From: Fragilaria crotonensis
Lineage: Eukaryota; Bacillariophyta; Fragilariophyceae; Fragilariales; Fragilariaceae
DNA: 42,973 nt
Reading direction: 5' to 3'
Assembly (NCBI GenBank): GCA_022925895.1
Contig: JAKSYS010000542.1
Span: 1-42,973 of the forward strand
Shown: in pieces, positions 11,090-22,246 of the stretch
How positions within the stretch are numbered: the stretch's first letter is position 1
Layout of the letters: the number at the start of each line of letters is the position of its first letter
Translations under genes and position numbers: made by a program
Notes under the pieces: generated by a model
Told to the model about the DNA's origin: nothing
Databases searched by the model: none
Seen by the model: only the letters and a program-made list of their open reading frames with translations

Positions 11090-11803
11090 GAAACAAAGAT
11101 ACCTTCTTCTTCGCAGCCATTGGAGCGTTTATCAAAGTCTAGTGGCGATCAACTGATCCCATTGTTCAAGCGCGGGGAATGTCATTATCCTGTAATGCTA
11201 GTGCCGTACGAATTTTCCAACAAAATGCTAAAATAAATAGCATGTAACAGTCAACCAGCCGTTTCGAAACCCACATTTTGCATCGTGGAGCGACCTCACA
11301 GAACATGGCGTCGAGTTTTGAACTTTATGGAATGTTTTCCCACTGTCTCTGACGACGGCAAAAGCCCTTATTTCAATGTTATCCAAGCGTGTCCTACATT
11401 ACTCCTACGAGTGCATCACTGTGCACGAGGCATGCACTAGTTCCTGGTTAAAGTGGTAACTTACTTTCACTCGGACTAGGTCGTCATGTAGTAAGGCATC
11501 TTACGTGCTACAAGTACCAGGTAGCATTTCACCGATCGCAGCGGATCTTGTCTCGTGTCACGTGTCCCAGCAAATAAAAACCAAGCGTACTGCGCCGGAA
11601 ACCGGCGGGTCTTGCCCAGCACTGGGTCCGGCGGACTTGATTGTCCATCATCAGATTGCTATTATTGTCGTGCTCAGGGTGGCAGCCATCTGGAAGGGGT
11701 CTGCACTGTGCGTCCATGGAGTGCTGTCACCGTCGATGTGTGACTCGACGCAAAGGAGAACATTCTGAAATACTGTAGTACTAATAGTCGTAGTACTGGT
11801 GAG
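11090..11803. other. Gene-free stretch left of the retrotransposon
   Basis: No supported gene. The short open frames at 11505-11768 lack protein-like composition and overlap on both strands. The last 40 bases before the element (TACTGTAGTACTAATAGTCG and on) are of the TAC/GTA-rich type seen elsewhere between genes and form the left flank of the insertion. Confidence 0.5.
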
Positions 11804-12043
11804 TTACAGATAAGACGTAGGCCAAACTGCAGTAGGCGTACTAGCGCACATAGTACACTACACCATAGCCTACAGCCTTAGTTGCTACGTAGTCGGAGTA
11901 TGATGGACCAAGGACAGCCAGTAGTACCATACTACTGGCGGAAATTACTGTACCTGGATGGAGAATCGATCACTCACTTTTCTCATGAGTGATCGAATCG
12001 ATGGCAATGGTGATGTTACATCTGCCTAACCATTTTTCGCTAC
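11804..12043 (+). repeat. Split direct repeat A1 (left end of the element)
   Basis: Begins TTACAGATAAGACGTAGGCC and ends CATTTTTCGCTAC; matched by A2 at 20194-20438. Differences from A2 include a 7-base unit (GCCAAAC) present once here and twice in A2, a few substitutions and small gaps near 11935-11955, and one T in the terminal run. It holds a perfect 10-base inverted repeat CGATCACTCA/TGAGTGATCG at 11967-11976 and 11986-11995 with a nine-base loop. Confidence 0.93.
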
Positions 12044-12924
12044 AACTTAGAGCCGAGTAAAAACACAAATACGACACTACATTATAGCAATGTATGTGTC
12101 AATACAACAGTTGTACAACTATTACAGCAACAAACGCGATCCTGCGATCCTGCAATCGCCGCCGCCAAAAATCATCACGATAAAAAAATTACACATTACA
12201 AACGCATCAAGCGATGCTAACAAAACTAGCGATCAAGCGATCAACCAAACAACCCAATCTACAACTTCTGTAAACGAATACATTAGTCCGAGTAGTAGTG
12301 CAACAACAAATAAACATCATTGCAACTTCACAATGATGGCGCCACCATCATAAAACTCGAACAAACCGAGTCATGTACTCAAAAAGTTCTCTATCTGTAA
12401 AAGACATTTCAAACACACACCAACTGTACTAAATACGAGCAATCCAAACACGCAGACATCCAAGAACACTAAATAGCCAACGTGTAATTTATACATACAG
12501 GAGACCAATATATCCTACCCAACAAAAATAGTACAACGTACTACCATATACAGCTTAAGTACACTACTTAAATAGCGTACCTACACCTACAAACACAAAC
12601 GAAGTAGTACCCGAAATACAATGGAAAACTAAGACCACAATGACCGCAAAAACAAAACATTCAAAATCAAGAGATTTATCGTCTGTGTGACTAAATATAC
12701 ATGCACACCTATGATACCTGCCCCATTTCCAAACAACCCCAAACCCACTTCGAATCCAGTCCCAACGATACAGCAAACATTCTACCCTGCTTTATACACC
12801 AAAGTAATACTAGAAAGCAAAGCCATTCACACACCCATGTATAAAGTGAATTTATCGCACACAAAAAAAGCAATCTCAACAACCTCCCGTCTAAACTCCA
12901 AAGTGCAACAAACCTCTTTCAACC
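12044..12924 (+). other. Leader region of the retrotransposon
   Basis: About 880 bases between A1 and the gag-like ATG hold no protein-like frame. The plus strand is strikingly rich in A and C and poor in G, with tracts such as AACAAACCCAACC-type words. It probably acts as the 5' untranslated leader of the genomic RNA. Confidence 0.5.
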
Positions 12925-15434
12925 ATGTTGACAGTCGAAACCAACGTTCCTAACCCTGCAGCCGCAGAACCTACCCTCCGTGATCTAGCTCACCAAGCCG
13001 CCAGCGATGCGAAGCTCAACAGTTTCGCTCATGCTTACGAACCCGATCCATCCAAGGCTCTCCGCGTTGCAACAACTCTTTCCAAAGACTTCCCAGCGGA
13101 TACCCGTCTCGCTAACCTCTGCGACAGCGGACTAGTCAACCAAATGGCCTTCCTCATGGACGTCCCAAACGGACCAGCTACGCTAGCTATTCTCTCCTGT
13201 CCTTTCCCAACCGCAAAGGAACCGAAGCCGTCTTCGCCGGCTCTCTTGGCGACGCCATGGATGTAATCTGCCCTGTCACCATCCGCATGCGAGACGTCAA
13301 AGGCCAGTGTATCACCATCGCACCTATGACGAGCCTTCCAACCCTCCTCAGCATGGCAATCTCTGCATCCGACCCATTGAACGAAGAAGGTCCCGATCCC
13401 GAGGAAGGAACCGTCGCAGATCCTCCAGGACCAGACCGCCTTGGCATCGAAATCAGTGACCCAACTGACACTCCATGCATCACCCTGATCCCCAAAATCT
13501 TCCCACTCACAGGAGGATACAGCATTCCAACAGCTAACATCATCGATGTTACAACCACCGATACAATCCGAAACCTCCCAGGCTCGCCAAACCTCGACGA
13601 ATTCCATCTTTGGTATGAATCTATGAGGTACGGAGTAGTGAACCTCAAAAACTACTCCATCCAAGCACGAGATACACTCTTCACGTACACCCAACTCGAC
13701 GCAACTCCCTTCACACCGGAAACCAACCTCGTCAGCCGCTTTACAGTCGTAGTCAACTTCTTGACTCCAAACGACCCATTGTATCGCAAAGTCACAAGCG
13801 CCGTCCTCGCAACCAAAGAAAACGCATACGTCACGTACGGAAGCAAACTCACTCGTCGAATTGCATTCACAACCCCGCCAAAAGCACCAGAACGAATCAA
13901 CGCAAGTGCAACACACATCACTCCAACCGATAATGTCGAAGCAATCCTGCTCAACCTCACATCGGCAATCACCGATAATTCGTCCAAAGCAATGACGAGC
14001 ACAGAACGTGAGCACGAGAGCGAAGCAAAGGAAAATCAAGCTTTCTACGAGATCCTCTTCGCGAGTATTATCGAAACAACAAACGATGATGGAACAACAA
14101 CGAAAACGTTCAAAAAAGCCGCCCTCGACAGCGTCTTCATTCAAGTTCTGAAGGCAAATAAAAACAGCAAGGCAACCAAACTTCTCCAAACAGCAATTGA
14201 AGCAGTCGCATCCGAAATGAACTTCAAAGACAACCGCTTCGCTTCAGCAAGCGACTTGAAAGCAGAACTGTTCGACCAACCACTCACAGCCGCAATCAGG
14301 ACAGCAACATGGGCGCATCAGCACACAGTTCTCCATCCCGAAGGTATCAAAACACATTTCGCATTTCATCATCTCGCACCAGCAAGAACATGGACTGCAG
14401 AATACAAGACTCGAATGGAAGGAGCCATTAAAGTCATCCAACAAGAGCAAGTCGAAGAAGCAAGCTCCCGAACTAACGCCAAATCAACCGAACTGTACCA
14501 CTTCGGCAAGATGGGAGGCATCAACGACATCAACACAAGTATCGGCAACTTCTATTGCCTCATGAATACCATCATCGTCATGGACACAGCCCATCCACCA
14601 ACGGTATGGACCGAAATTGTTGAATTTGACAAGGTCATGCGAACAACCGAAGGACGTCGCTGGTTCGAATGCACCGCAATGCAAAGAGCTCATGTTTAAT
14701 GTGTTCCAAGAAATCACATCAACAATTGCAGGTTTCGTCGCAGTCGCCCGCCGCCAAGGATATCGAAACGCCGTATCGACAGGAACAATTTCACCAGAAA
14801 TCTTCAAGCACCCACAAATGCAAGGAACCCAACTCCGCCAAAATCTCCAAAGCACAATCTTGACGATGACGGCAGGACCATACAAAGAAGCATCTTTTGT
14901 TTTCAAGCAATTTCAACCACCAGAAGCAGCAAAGAAACGCCAAGCCCAAGGAGAAGCAGCAGGCGAATCACCAACGAACCGAACGAGAACTACCGGAACC
15001 ACGCCTACCAACACCAATCGTATCCCCCGCAACCCCACAACAGGAAACACCCCAAACGCTAGCAACTTGCTGGACAACATTGCACAGCCAACCGCAGCGC
15101 AAGGAAAACAATCCTTAAACAGCTGGCCACCGATTCCTCTGCAAAGCTACTCCATCCTGGGCCAATATTCCCTCATCCATCGAGACCAAACAAGTTCACT
15201 TTAATGTGCTGTCGCAGCGCATACGAAGGTAAAACATGCACGTACCCAACGTGCAACTTCTTCCATTTCCCGAACAATCTCAACAATTCAGTCAGCAACG
15301 ACATCAAAGCAAAGATGGTTACGTGGGTTCAATCCCAAGCAGCAGTTGAATGGACGCCCGAAGCCGCAGCATGGGCAACACCAGCAGGTAACTCCTCGTC
15401 AAACCAATCGTCCACAACAAACTCAACCGCATAA
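12925..15434 (+). pseudogene. Gag-like protein of the retrotransposon, frame broken
   Basis: The first ATG after the leader is at 12925 (MLTVETNVPNPAAAEPTLRD). The reading continues in a second frame from about 13195 (SFPNRKGTEAVFAGSLGDAMD) through 14690, in a third from about 14690 (KELMFNVFQEITSTIAGFVA) to about 15140, then again in the second frame to the stop at 15432-15434. The product would be about 830 residues: a mostly helical N-terminal part, a Pro/Gln/Asn/Thr-rich linker, and a C-terminal Cys/His cluster CCRSAYEGKTCTYPTCNFFHF that looks like a CCCH-type zinc finger for RNA binding. Position upstream of RT and the zinc finger support a capsid role. At least three one- or two-base breaks. 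Confidence 0.75.
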
Positions 15435-15735
15435 AGTGCCATAAATAAAATCCATTCAAAATCACTCACGAAGTCAATTCATTTATCGCACTGTAGAACC
15501 ACTCCTGCTGCCTAGTTTCCAATTAGCAACGCCGGTCACTACACACATCCGAATGCCACTCACAGCAATGTCCACCAAGCCAAAGTATTATCACAAGATA
15601 GCACAAAGTGACAAAAACCCACAGCCGACAAGACAAGAACAAGACAAAGAGCAGTACCGCACGGCACAGAAAACAAGTCATCACAAAATCACACAACGAA
15701 AACTCAGACTTACCGCCTGTGATGTCAGAATGTAC
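15435..15735 (+). other. Spacer between gag-like and RT regions
   Basis: No clear coding signal. The plus strand is A/C-rich like the leader. Open frames here are short and lysine/glutamine-rich from composition alone. The RT polyprotein probably starts near 15738 (MSECTKVPSN), but the start is uncertain. Confidence 0.4.
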
Positions 15736-15737
15736 GA

Positions 15738-18368
15738 AAGTTCCAAGCAATAATGGAACGAACAAAGCGAGTCAAAAGGCAATACCAGCAATGAAAGCAT
15801 CCTCAAGCAAAAACAGCAGGCAACATGGCTCGCACCAGGCAAACTTACAACGCAACGGCTCGAGCATTTCGTTGCGACAATCTGCCAACAAGTGTCAAGT
15901 TCAACTCGACCAACCATTCGGTAAGGACTCATTACAACAATCGTTTTACTCTGCAAAATCATTGTGTCACATTTTATTGCCGCTCCTGAAAAGCGGCTTC
16001 TTGTCATGTCGGGCAACAAAGCCCTCGAAAAGCATCGTATCGGGTACGACAACTTCAGCAACTTCGAAAAAGTATGTCCCACTGGATTTTCGAAGCCTGC
16101 AAGGTTACCAACAAGGCTGGGAGGAGACGGCAACAATAAGAGACGACTGGAAAGCGATGACATCAGCATGTGCCCTCCATTTTAATGGAGACATAGCAAC
16201 AGTCGTTCGTTTCATTGGCGGACCACACGTGCACCAACACATCAACACCCCGAAGTACTCGCGAAACTCAAACCAGTACTCACGAAAGATGTGTACGATG
16301 ACGTTGACAGGATCCTAACAACAGGGCGCCAGCATACTGCAACGCGGAAGCGACAAATGAAAACTTCAATGCATATCTGAATTATGGGAACCACAAGTCA
16401 GCAAGGAAAACCCAGACGCATTCAGAAGCACCATCGTGAAGCAAAGCAAACGAGGCCTTACCTTAATTATGGACCCGGCGCTCGTCCATTTCACGCTCAA
16501 TACCCACCTGACACCGCAAGGCCTCGTCGACATACTGCACCACAGGCGAAAGCCACGACCAGTATCGGATAGCAGTTTCAGGCCTTGGGCAGGAGCACAC
16601 TCAATAAACGACTGGACCAGCAAAGTAAACGAACCACCGCTTCATTTCGCCGATTCGTTCCAACAATTCTGCATTTGGCACTGGAACCTAGCGATCTCAT
16701 ACCCAAAGAACGATCGACACACAGGCGACGACGATGTTCAATGCGCATTCCCTCGGATCAAATACAACCCGAATTTAGTCGCAATGCACAGTGCAATCTC
16801 GCATGACACACTCATCATGCACACAGGATTAACGTTTGGCGACAACACAAGCCCATCCAACTGGGAACCAATCGCACGCGCCCGACAACAACTTGCACAA
16901 AAACTGTGGCACGACCCCGACATTGTCAACCGCGCAGCCAAATACATGCCACCAATTTCATTTGCGCAACCAGCGACAGAAGCAGAAAGAACAACTTTCG
17001 CAATCGCAATACCCGACTCAAAAAATCGAGGAGTTTTCGACAAATACGGAAACAGGCAAGCACCCCGATATAATCATCACGTCGATGATAACATGTATGG
17101 AGATATATCGGAACTCATGCCCAGAGCAGCAGCAGCAAGCATCATTAGCCTGTATGAAATCCTGGGGTACCCTGACGGCAGATTTCCGACCCAATTTCCT
17201 GGGAAAAATTTGGATCAGCATATGGTCACACACGCCGGGTCGTTGGATGGGAGTTCAACACGAGAACACTCACATACACATTACCAGAGGACAAGAGAAA
17301 CTCACTCACAGAAATGCTCGCATCATGGATAACCAAAGACACATGCACCATTATTGAAGCAGCAACTTTACATGGAACCCTCGCAGACGCATCGCGAGCG
17401 AACCGCCAAGGTCGAACCCTTTTCTTCGGATTCCAAAACGCCCTGAGACGAGCCATCCAAACCCGATTCCATCAAGTCCGAGGCTATATCAGTCGTCAAG
17501 GGAAAACCAAAAATACAAATCTGAACTGCCCAAACACTTGCACCATCGTATCGACGCCATGATCGCAAGAGATATGGCAGCTCTACTCTGGTCGCAAAAA
17601 GTCAAAATCCCACTCACGCAATCCGTACTATGCGAACTCACTCATATCCATAGTCTCATTGCGACCCAACCTACAAATGGGAAATGCAAATTGGACATGT
17701 CATCCCGAGACCCTCAATTCACGAGTTTCGGAGACGCATGTCTGACAGCCGGCGGAGCATTTTGTGACGAACTTGAATTTTGGTTCGAAGTACACTGGTC
17801 AACCAAAACCAAACAAGCCATCGCAGCAAAAACCCTCCATATCAATGTCATGGAGTTCACAATCGTCATCCTCCAACTCGCAGCAGTCGTTACAACCCTG
17901 GAAGAAAACCAACTCCAACCTTCCCTCGCAACAAAATTCCCTCGCGGAATCCCAGCGTTAGCAAAACTGCTTATCCGCACAGACAACAGCCCTTCTCAAA
18001 ATTGGGCCCATAAAGTCTCATCGCGTTCGGAAAAAGGCCAACAACTGGTCCATTTGTACGCAGCCCTCTTAGAACGCACCTCAATCGCAGTCGCTTGTAA
18101 CCACATCAAAGGGGAAAACAATTCCCTGGCAGATTTTATTTCACGCCCACCAACTCACATACCGTCTCTGGCCTGGCGCCACCAACAGATATTCGAGAAG
18201 GCGCCGAAACTCGCATCCTATCGCTATTTCCGCCCTCATCCAGAACTTTTATCCAACCTGGAGTCCAGGCTGTTCAGCGAGCAATGGAACGCAACCACAA
18301 CTCTGCCAAGACAGCTCGGACAATTCGAAGTCGCCGCATCCATTACTTCATCTTTTGTCACACTCTGA
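15738..18368 (+). pseudogene. Reverse transcriptase-RNase H polyprotein of the retrotransposon, frame broken
   Basis: RT blocks occur in order: YVPLDFRSLQGYQQGWEE near 16070, FNGDIATVVRFIGGPH near 16180, KPRPVSDSSFRPWAG near 16550, DDDVQCAFPRI near 16730, LTFGDNTSPSNWEP near 16830, and the catalytic HHVDDNMYGD near 17080 (variant of YxDD). RNase H follows at 17700-18150 with the acidic set GDACLTAGGAF, INVMEFT, IRTDNSPSQNWAHK and ADFISRPP. Frame changes lie near 16065 (A5), 16250 (C4), 16330 (G3), 16410 (A4), 17190 (around CCGACCC) and 17510; most are homopolymers. The frame ends at 18366-18368 while overlapping the recombinase frame. It would copy element RNA into DNA. An intact source copy would be expected elsewhere. 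Confidence 0.88.
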
Positions 18369-19413
18369 ACTTAGATGATGACTGGACCCTTGCAAATCAA
18401 CCACAAGAGCGCGCCAACTACCAACTCGCTTTGTACGCTACACACCTCGCAACAGGCTCATCGCTCCATTGTAAGTCGCTAAAAGCAAGCACAATCGCAA
18501 GTTACTTACTCGACGTTGCAAAATTTCTCGGACGATACCGAGACGTTGACCCCAGATTTCGATCAACAGCTGATACGCGATTGGCACCAGCCATAGCAAA
18601 AGTCCTCGACGAACAAAAACGATGGGAGTCAGTCCCTAACAGACGCGAGCCATTTACCCTCGAAATGCACAAGTATATCGCACAATCCGCAGCAACCCAA
18701 GCGGATGATTGTTGTATCGAAGCTGCCCTCGCAAACTGGACCCTGTGCAATCTATACGCCGGATGCAGAGGCATTGAATGGATGCAAACAAACTCAACAA
18801 ACCAACTAATCCATTCGCACCACCTCAACCGGTTCGGGAACGCGTACGCATTCACCCTGCGCGACGTCAATGTACAACAGCATCCAACCAACTACTAACC
18901 ATACACGACGCTTTGAAAACCCAAACGCCGTCGGCTGTATCCGCCTGCGATTTGAAGAGCAAAAAACGGTGAGAATGGAGAAAAAACTTTTTGTCCGCAA
19001 CACTAAAAATCCTGCAATCTGCTTCGTAACCAACTTCATGCAAATCCTGAAGCGCCATGCAGAACTCACCAATAAACACCCAAACCTGCCATTGAGTATA
19101 TATCGCCACAGTAATGGCAGTATCTACAACATCACGTCTGCAGACGTCGAAACCGTATACGCAACACCGCATCCAAACTTTTCAACCTTGACCCCATCGC
19201 CAACCGAGCAGAACTGCAAATGTGGTCAAGTCATTCATTGCGCGTTGGCGCATGTACCACACTATATGCAATGGGTTTCCATGAAATGGAAATAAAACAT
19301 TTATTGCGATGGAAGTCAAACGCATTCATGACTTACCTTCGTAATCTCGCCGTCACATCTCGCCGACATAACGAAGCCCTTAACGATGCTAGCTGCATCC
19401 CAAACTTCCTATA
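18284..19413 (+). pseudogene. Tyrosine recombinase (integrase) of the retrotransposon, frame broken
   Basis: The catalytic set of a tyrosine recombinase can be read across three frames: the first arginine in LYAGCRGIEWMQT near 18760, the H-x-x-R box in WSSHSLRVGACTTLYAMGF near 19220, and the nucleophile tyrosine in RWKSNAFMTYLRNLAV near 19335. An N-terminal SAM-like core-binding part (LKASTIASYLLDVAKFLGRY) precedes them. Breaks lie near 18885 and 19170. The start is unclear; the ATG at 18284 overlaps the end of the RNase H frame, and the recognisable protein begins about ERANYQLALYATHLATG. It would insert the circular DNA form, which explains the missing target duplication. The stop is TAA at 19411-19413. 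Confidence 0.88.
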
Positions 19414-19950
19414 ATCAAAATAGCACCCTTATCCCAACCAATCTCCCACACCCCGAGGTATCATATAAATGCAAACGCAAAATCCATACTAAAACGCAAT
19501 ACTACCAACACTAAAGTAGTCAAGTATGGCAACAATCCCAATGCAACAACTAAAACCAAACGACACCAAAAAGGCTCGCCTCGCTACGCTCGCAACACCG
19601 AACCTCTCTTCAAGGTACCACATATTCGTGCATGCTACCTCACGGTACTCAGCGTAGTAACGCGTAAGCCCATTACTCACAAACGCAAGCGCAACGAAGT
19701 AAACGAATTTAAAATTTTGCTCGCAACGCAGTATCGACACTATGACATATGCCGATATGCCCACACGGCATCAGTCTAATGTACAAGAAAAGTCATAGTG
19801 ACACCTACGCAGCCACCCCAAAATACATTCCATTAAATGTTTTTTCTTTTTCTTTTTTTCGAGTGCACCGGCTTTAACGTCTGCATCCGATCGATACGGC
19901 ACCCACCACTGCCACCTCTGCGAGGTGACAGCGTCAGCAGACGACACGGG
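19414..19950 (+). other. 3' non-coding region of the retrotransposon
   Basis: Between the recombinase stop and B1 there is no convincing gene; a 91-codon minus-strand frame at 19489-19764 has no recognisable features. A T-rich run at 19842-19859 and a short inverted pair (CACCTCTGCGAGGTG) near 19914-19928 are present. Confidence 0.45.
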
Positions 19951-20193
19951 ACAGGCATGTGCTAGTGAAAGCCATCCAGGAGCCGTTTGACTCCTAGGAT
20001 TACACTAACGTCATAACCACTGCGTTTTTAGCCCACTACAACGCCTGTAGAGACCTAGCCATACTAGAGTCAACCTACAGACAAGTAGCGTGCAAATCAG
20101 TAATCGCAGTTACTACGACATTCACAACGCACACTAGCCGTATCGCCGGAAGCTGTGAAAAGCCGAGGCGACATCTGGGAATCCAGTGGATTC
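19951..20193 (+). repeat. Split direct repeat B1
   Basis: A 243-base sequence beginning ACAGGCATGTGCTAGTGAAA and ending CCAGTGGATTC, repeated at 20454-20696 at the same length with no difference that I can see. It abuts A2 directly, so the B1/A2 border reproduces the head-to-tail junction expected in the circular intermediate. Confidence 0.95.
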
Positions 20194-20438
20194 TTACAGA
20201 TAAGACGTAGGCCAAACGCCAAACTGCAGTAGGCGTACTAGCGCACATAGTACACTACACCATAGCCTACAGCCTTAGTTGCTACGTAGTCGGATTATGA
20301 TGGACCAAGGACAGCCAGTAGTACCATACTACCGGGAAATACTATACCTGGATGGAGAATCGATCACTCACTTTTCTCATGAGTGATCGAATCGATGGCA
20401 ATGGTGATGTTACATCTGCCTAACCATTTTTTCGCTAC
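20194..20438 (+). repeat. Split direct repeat A2
   Basis: Second copy of A, 245 bases, starting TTACAGATAAGACGTAGGCC immediately after B1. It has a tandem GCCAAAC duplication not present in A1. The internal hairpin arms are at 20361-20370 and 20380-20389. A 15-base spacer (CCCACCCGCCATCCC) separates A2 from B2. Confidence 0.93.
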
Positions 20439-20453
20439 CCCACCCGCCATCCC

Positions 20454-20696
20454 ACAGGCATGTGCTAGTGAAAGCCATCCAGGAGCCGTTTGACTCCTAG
20501 GATTACACTAACGTCATAACCACTGCGTTTTTAGCCCACTACAACGCCTGTAGAGACCTAGCCATACTAGAGTCAACCTACAGACAAGTAGCGTGCAAAT
20601 CAGTAATCGCAGTTACTACGACATTCACAACGCACACTAGCCGTATCGCCGGAAGCTGTGAAAAGCCGAGGCGACATCTGGGAATCCAGTGGATTC
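20454..20696 (+). repeat. Split direct repeat B2 (right end of the element)
   Basis: Second copy of the 243-base B repeat, ending GGATTC. Immediately outside, CTCAGAGGCTCAGAGTAC is host sequence. Identity with B1 shows that the two copies were equalised recently. Confidence 0.95.
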
Positions 20697-20943
20697 CTCA
20701 GAGGCTCAGAGTACAAGGTATCATACTTGTACGAAAGTACCGGTACAAGGTCCGATCAGGTTATCTGGATTACGTACTGTACTACCACCAGTAGAACAAG
20801 GTGGTATCATATCACAGGCACCGGTACGAAGAGATCCTCTAAAGCATTTTACCACTGTGTCAGTTACACACTGTATGTACTTGCACACATGTACTCGTAC
20901 TCTCTTTCCGCACGTCGAGTCTCGTCAATACAAAACAAGCGGC

Positions 20944-21824
20944 ATGACGGGAGAAGCAGAGCCTAATCCCTCCGAGATGGATCCGTCCAAGTTTGAAGAG
21001 CTCATGAAGGAGCGGACAAGAGTGAGTATGGTAGAGGAGATGTATTGCGAACGAAAGGTGGAGGAAGAATAAATTTTGCGTGATGGTTGTCGACCGACGT
21101 CTCACGATTGTTGTTCCTTTCCGTGCATGTCCAATTATCATGACAAATCTTATAGCTACGCAGGGAGAAGGAGAACATTTCTGTTGCTCAATTGAATGTC
21201 AAGATCAATAAAGTAGAAGAAGCATTGACAGCAGAGGTGAAGAGGCGGGTGGATGCTACTCATGCGTTGGAGAACAAGGCGAAACAAATGGCGGACGATG
21301 TGGAGGCTAGACTCGCCAAGAGGTTGGAGGAACAAACCGAGATAATCAATGGCCGCATGAAGGAGCTGGAAGCGCGTGTTAATGCTCTCGAGTCGGCATT
21401 CGATAAAGATGCCAAACAACAACGCGTCAGTATTCAAAAGCGCGGCTCGGAATTAAAGGCACAGTTGCAGGAGCTCACCCGAGACTTGGAACAGGAAAAG
21501 AAAGCTAGATTGGTACGAGAGGGTCGCTTCTTGCAACAAATGGAATCGCATGCCAAAGATTTAGAAGAAAAGTGGCGGCGCGAGCAAGAGGATCGTATCA
21601 CTCAAGTTGGAAACTTGACCACGCTGCTACAATCGCAGGAGCAAGAACGGTCGATGCAACAGCGCGTGTGGCAAAATCAAGTGACGGCTGAATTGGCAGC
21701 GCTGCAGCAGGACCTCGCGACTGAGGTGCGAGAACGAGAGGCGGAAGATGAAGCCGTGGTCGCCGCCTTGCATGCCTATACGCAACAACTGCAGCATTCG
21801 TTATCGATTTTGAATGGAGAGTAG
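20944..21824 (+). CDS. SF-assemblin-like coiled-coil protein, one intron
   Basis: Exon 1 starts at ATG 20944 (MTGEAEPNPSEMDPSKFEE) and ends at 21021 before a strong GTGAGT donor. The AG at 21167 restores frame (K-E-N-I-S-V-A-Q), giving a 146-base intron and exon 2 to the stop at 21822-21824. The mature sequence is almost entirely coiled coil, rich in E, K, R, Q and A, about 244 residues. It ends EREAEDEAVVAALHAYTQQL followed by QHSLSILN, matching the C-terminal pattern of SF-assemblin/beta-giardin proteins, which form striated fibres at basal bodies and related organising structures. The first 60 or so residues are shorter than usual for the family. An alternative acceptor at 21163 breaks the frame. 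The family call is from pattern recall. Confidence 0.72.
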
Positions 21825-22246
21825 TTGGGACTTTTCGAGTATAGATCAGTGTGAGAAATTGATTCGACGTAGCATCGTTTATGAATTCGATTTATCATGT
21901 ACTTGTAGCATTCAAGATTTTGACTACAACGATGTGCAGTTATGCTGGACAACGATCAATCTTGACCTGGTGACACCAATGTTGCACTTTGTTTAGATGT
22001 TCATGTCATTGGGTTCGAATGAATGTCATCAAGGGGGTCATAGGAGCTCGGCGACAAGGTATTCGCTTGTCCTGGAGTATCATTCAGAGTCAACGAGTCT
22101 AGGGGCGCCATCCCAAGTTCTCCCTTTCTTCGTCCGTTACCCGCAGATGTTGTGGTTGTTGAAGAGCATCGTCAGTCATGATTGATCAATAATGTAAGTG
22201 CATACCAGGCCCTGGGATTCTGTGAATCAAGGAACTTTCGAGGCGA
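21825..22246. other. Convergent intergenic stretch
   Basis: 420 bases between two genes that point toward each other. No gene, clear terminator or repeat was recognised; small open frames here are not protein-like. Confidence 0.5.

Larger units (their letters stand above)
11804..20696 (+). mobile_element. DIRS-group (PAT/Ngaro-like) tyrosine-recombinase retrotransposon with split direct repeats
   Basis: An 8.9-kb element bounded by repeats in the order A1 (11804-12043), internal genes, B1 (19951-20193), A2 (20194-20438), B2 (20454-20696). This A1-genes-B1A2B2 layout defines the split direct repeats of PAT and Ngaro elements, which replicate through a circular intermediate and integrate with a tyrosine recombinase, leaving no target duplication. 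Internal order is gag-like, reverse transcriptase, RNase H, tyrosine recombinase, all on the plus strand; no adenine methyltransferase or hydrolase domain was seen. B1 and B2 look identical by eye. The flanks (GTACTGGTGAG on the left, CTCAGAGGCTCAG on the right) show no target site duplication. All internal frames carry one-base breaks. Confidence 0.9.

Noticed and set aside
13035-14189. Long minus-strand open frame across the gag-like region
   Set aside because: Very rich in Cys, Trp and Phe as expected from the antisense of A/C-rich sequence; the plus strand carries the structured reading.
11804-20696. Terminal repeats as LTRs of a Gypsy or Copia element
   Set aside because: The left end has only A and the right end has B-A-B, there is no TG...CA terminus or protease/DDE integrase, and a tyrosine recombinase is present instead.
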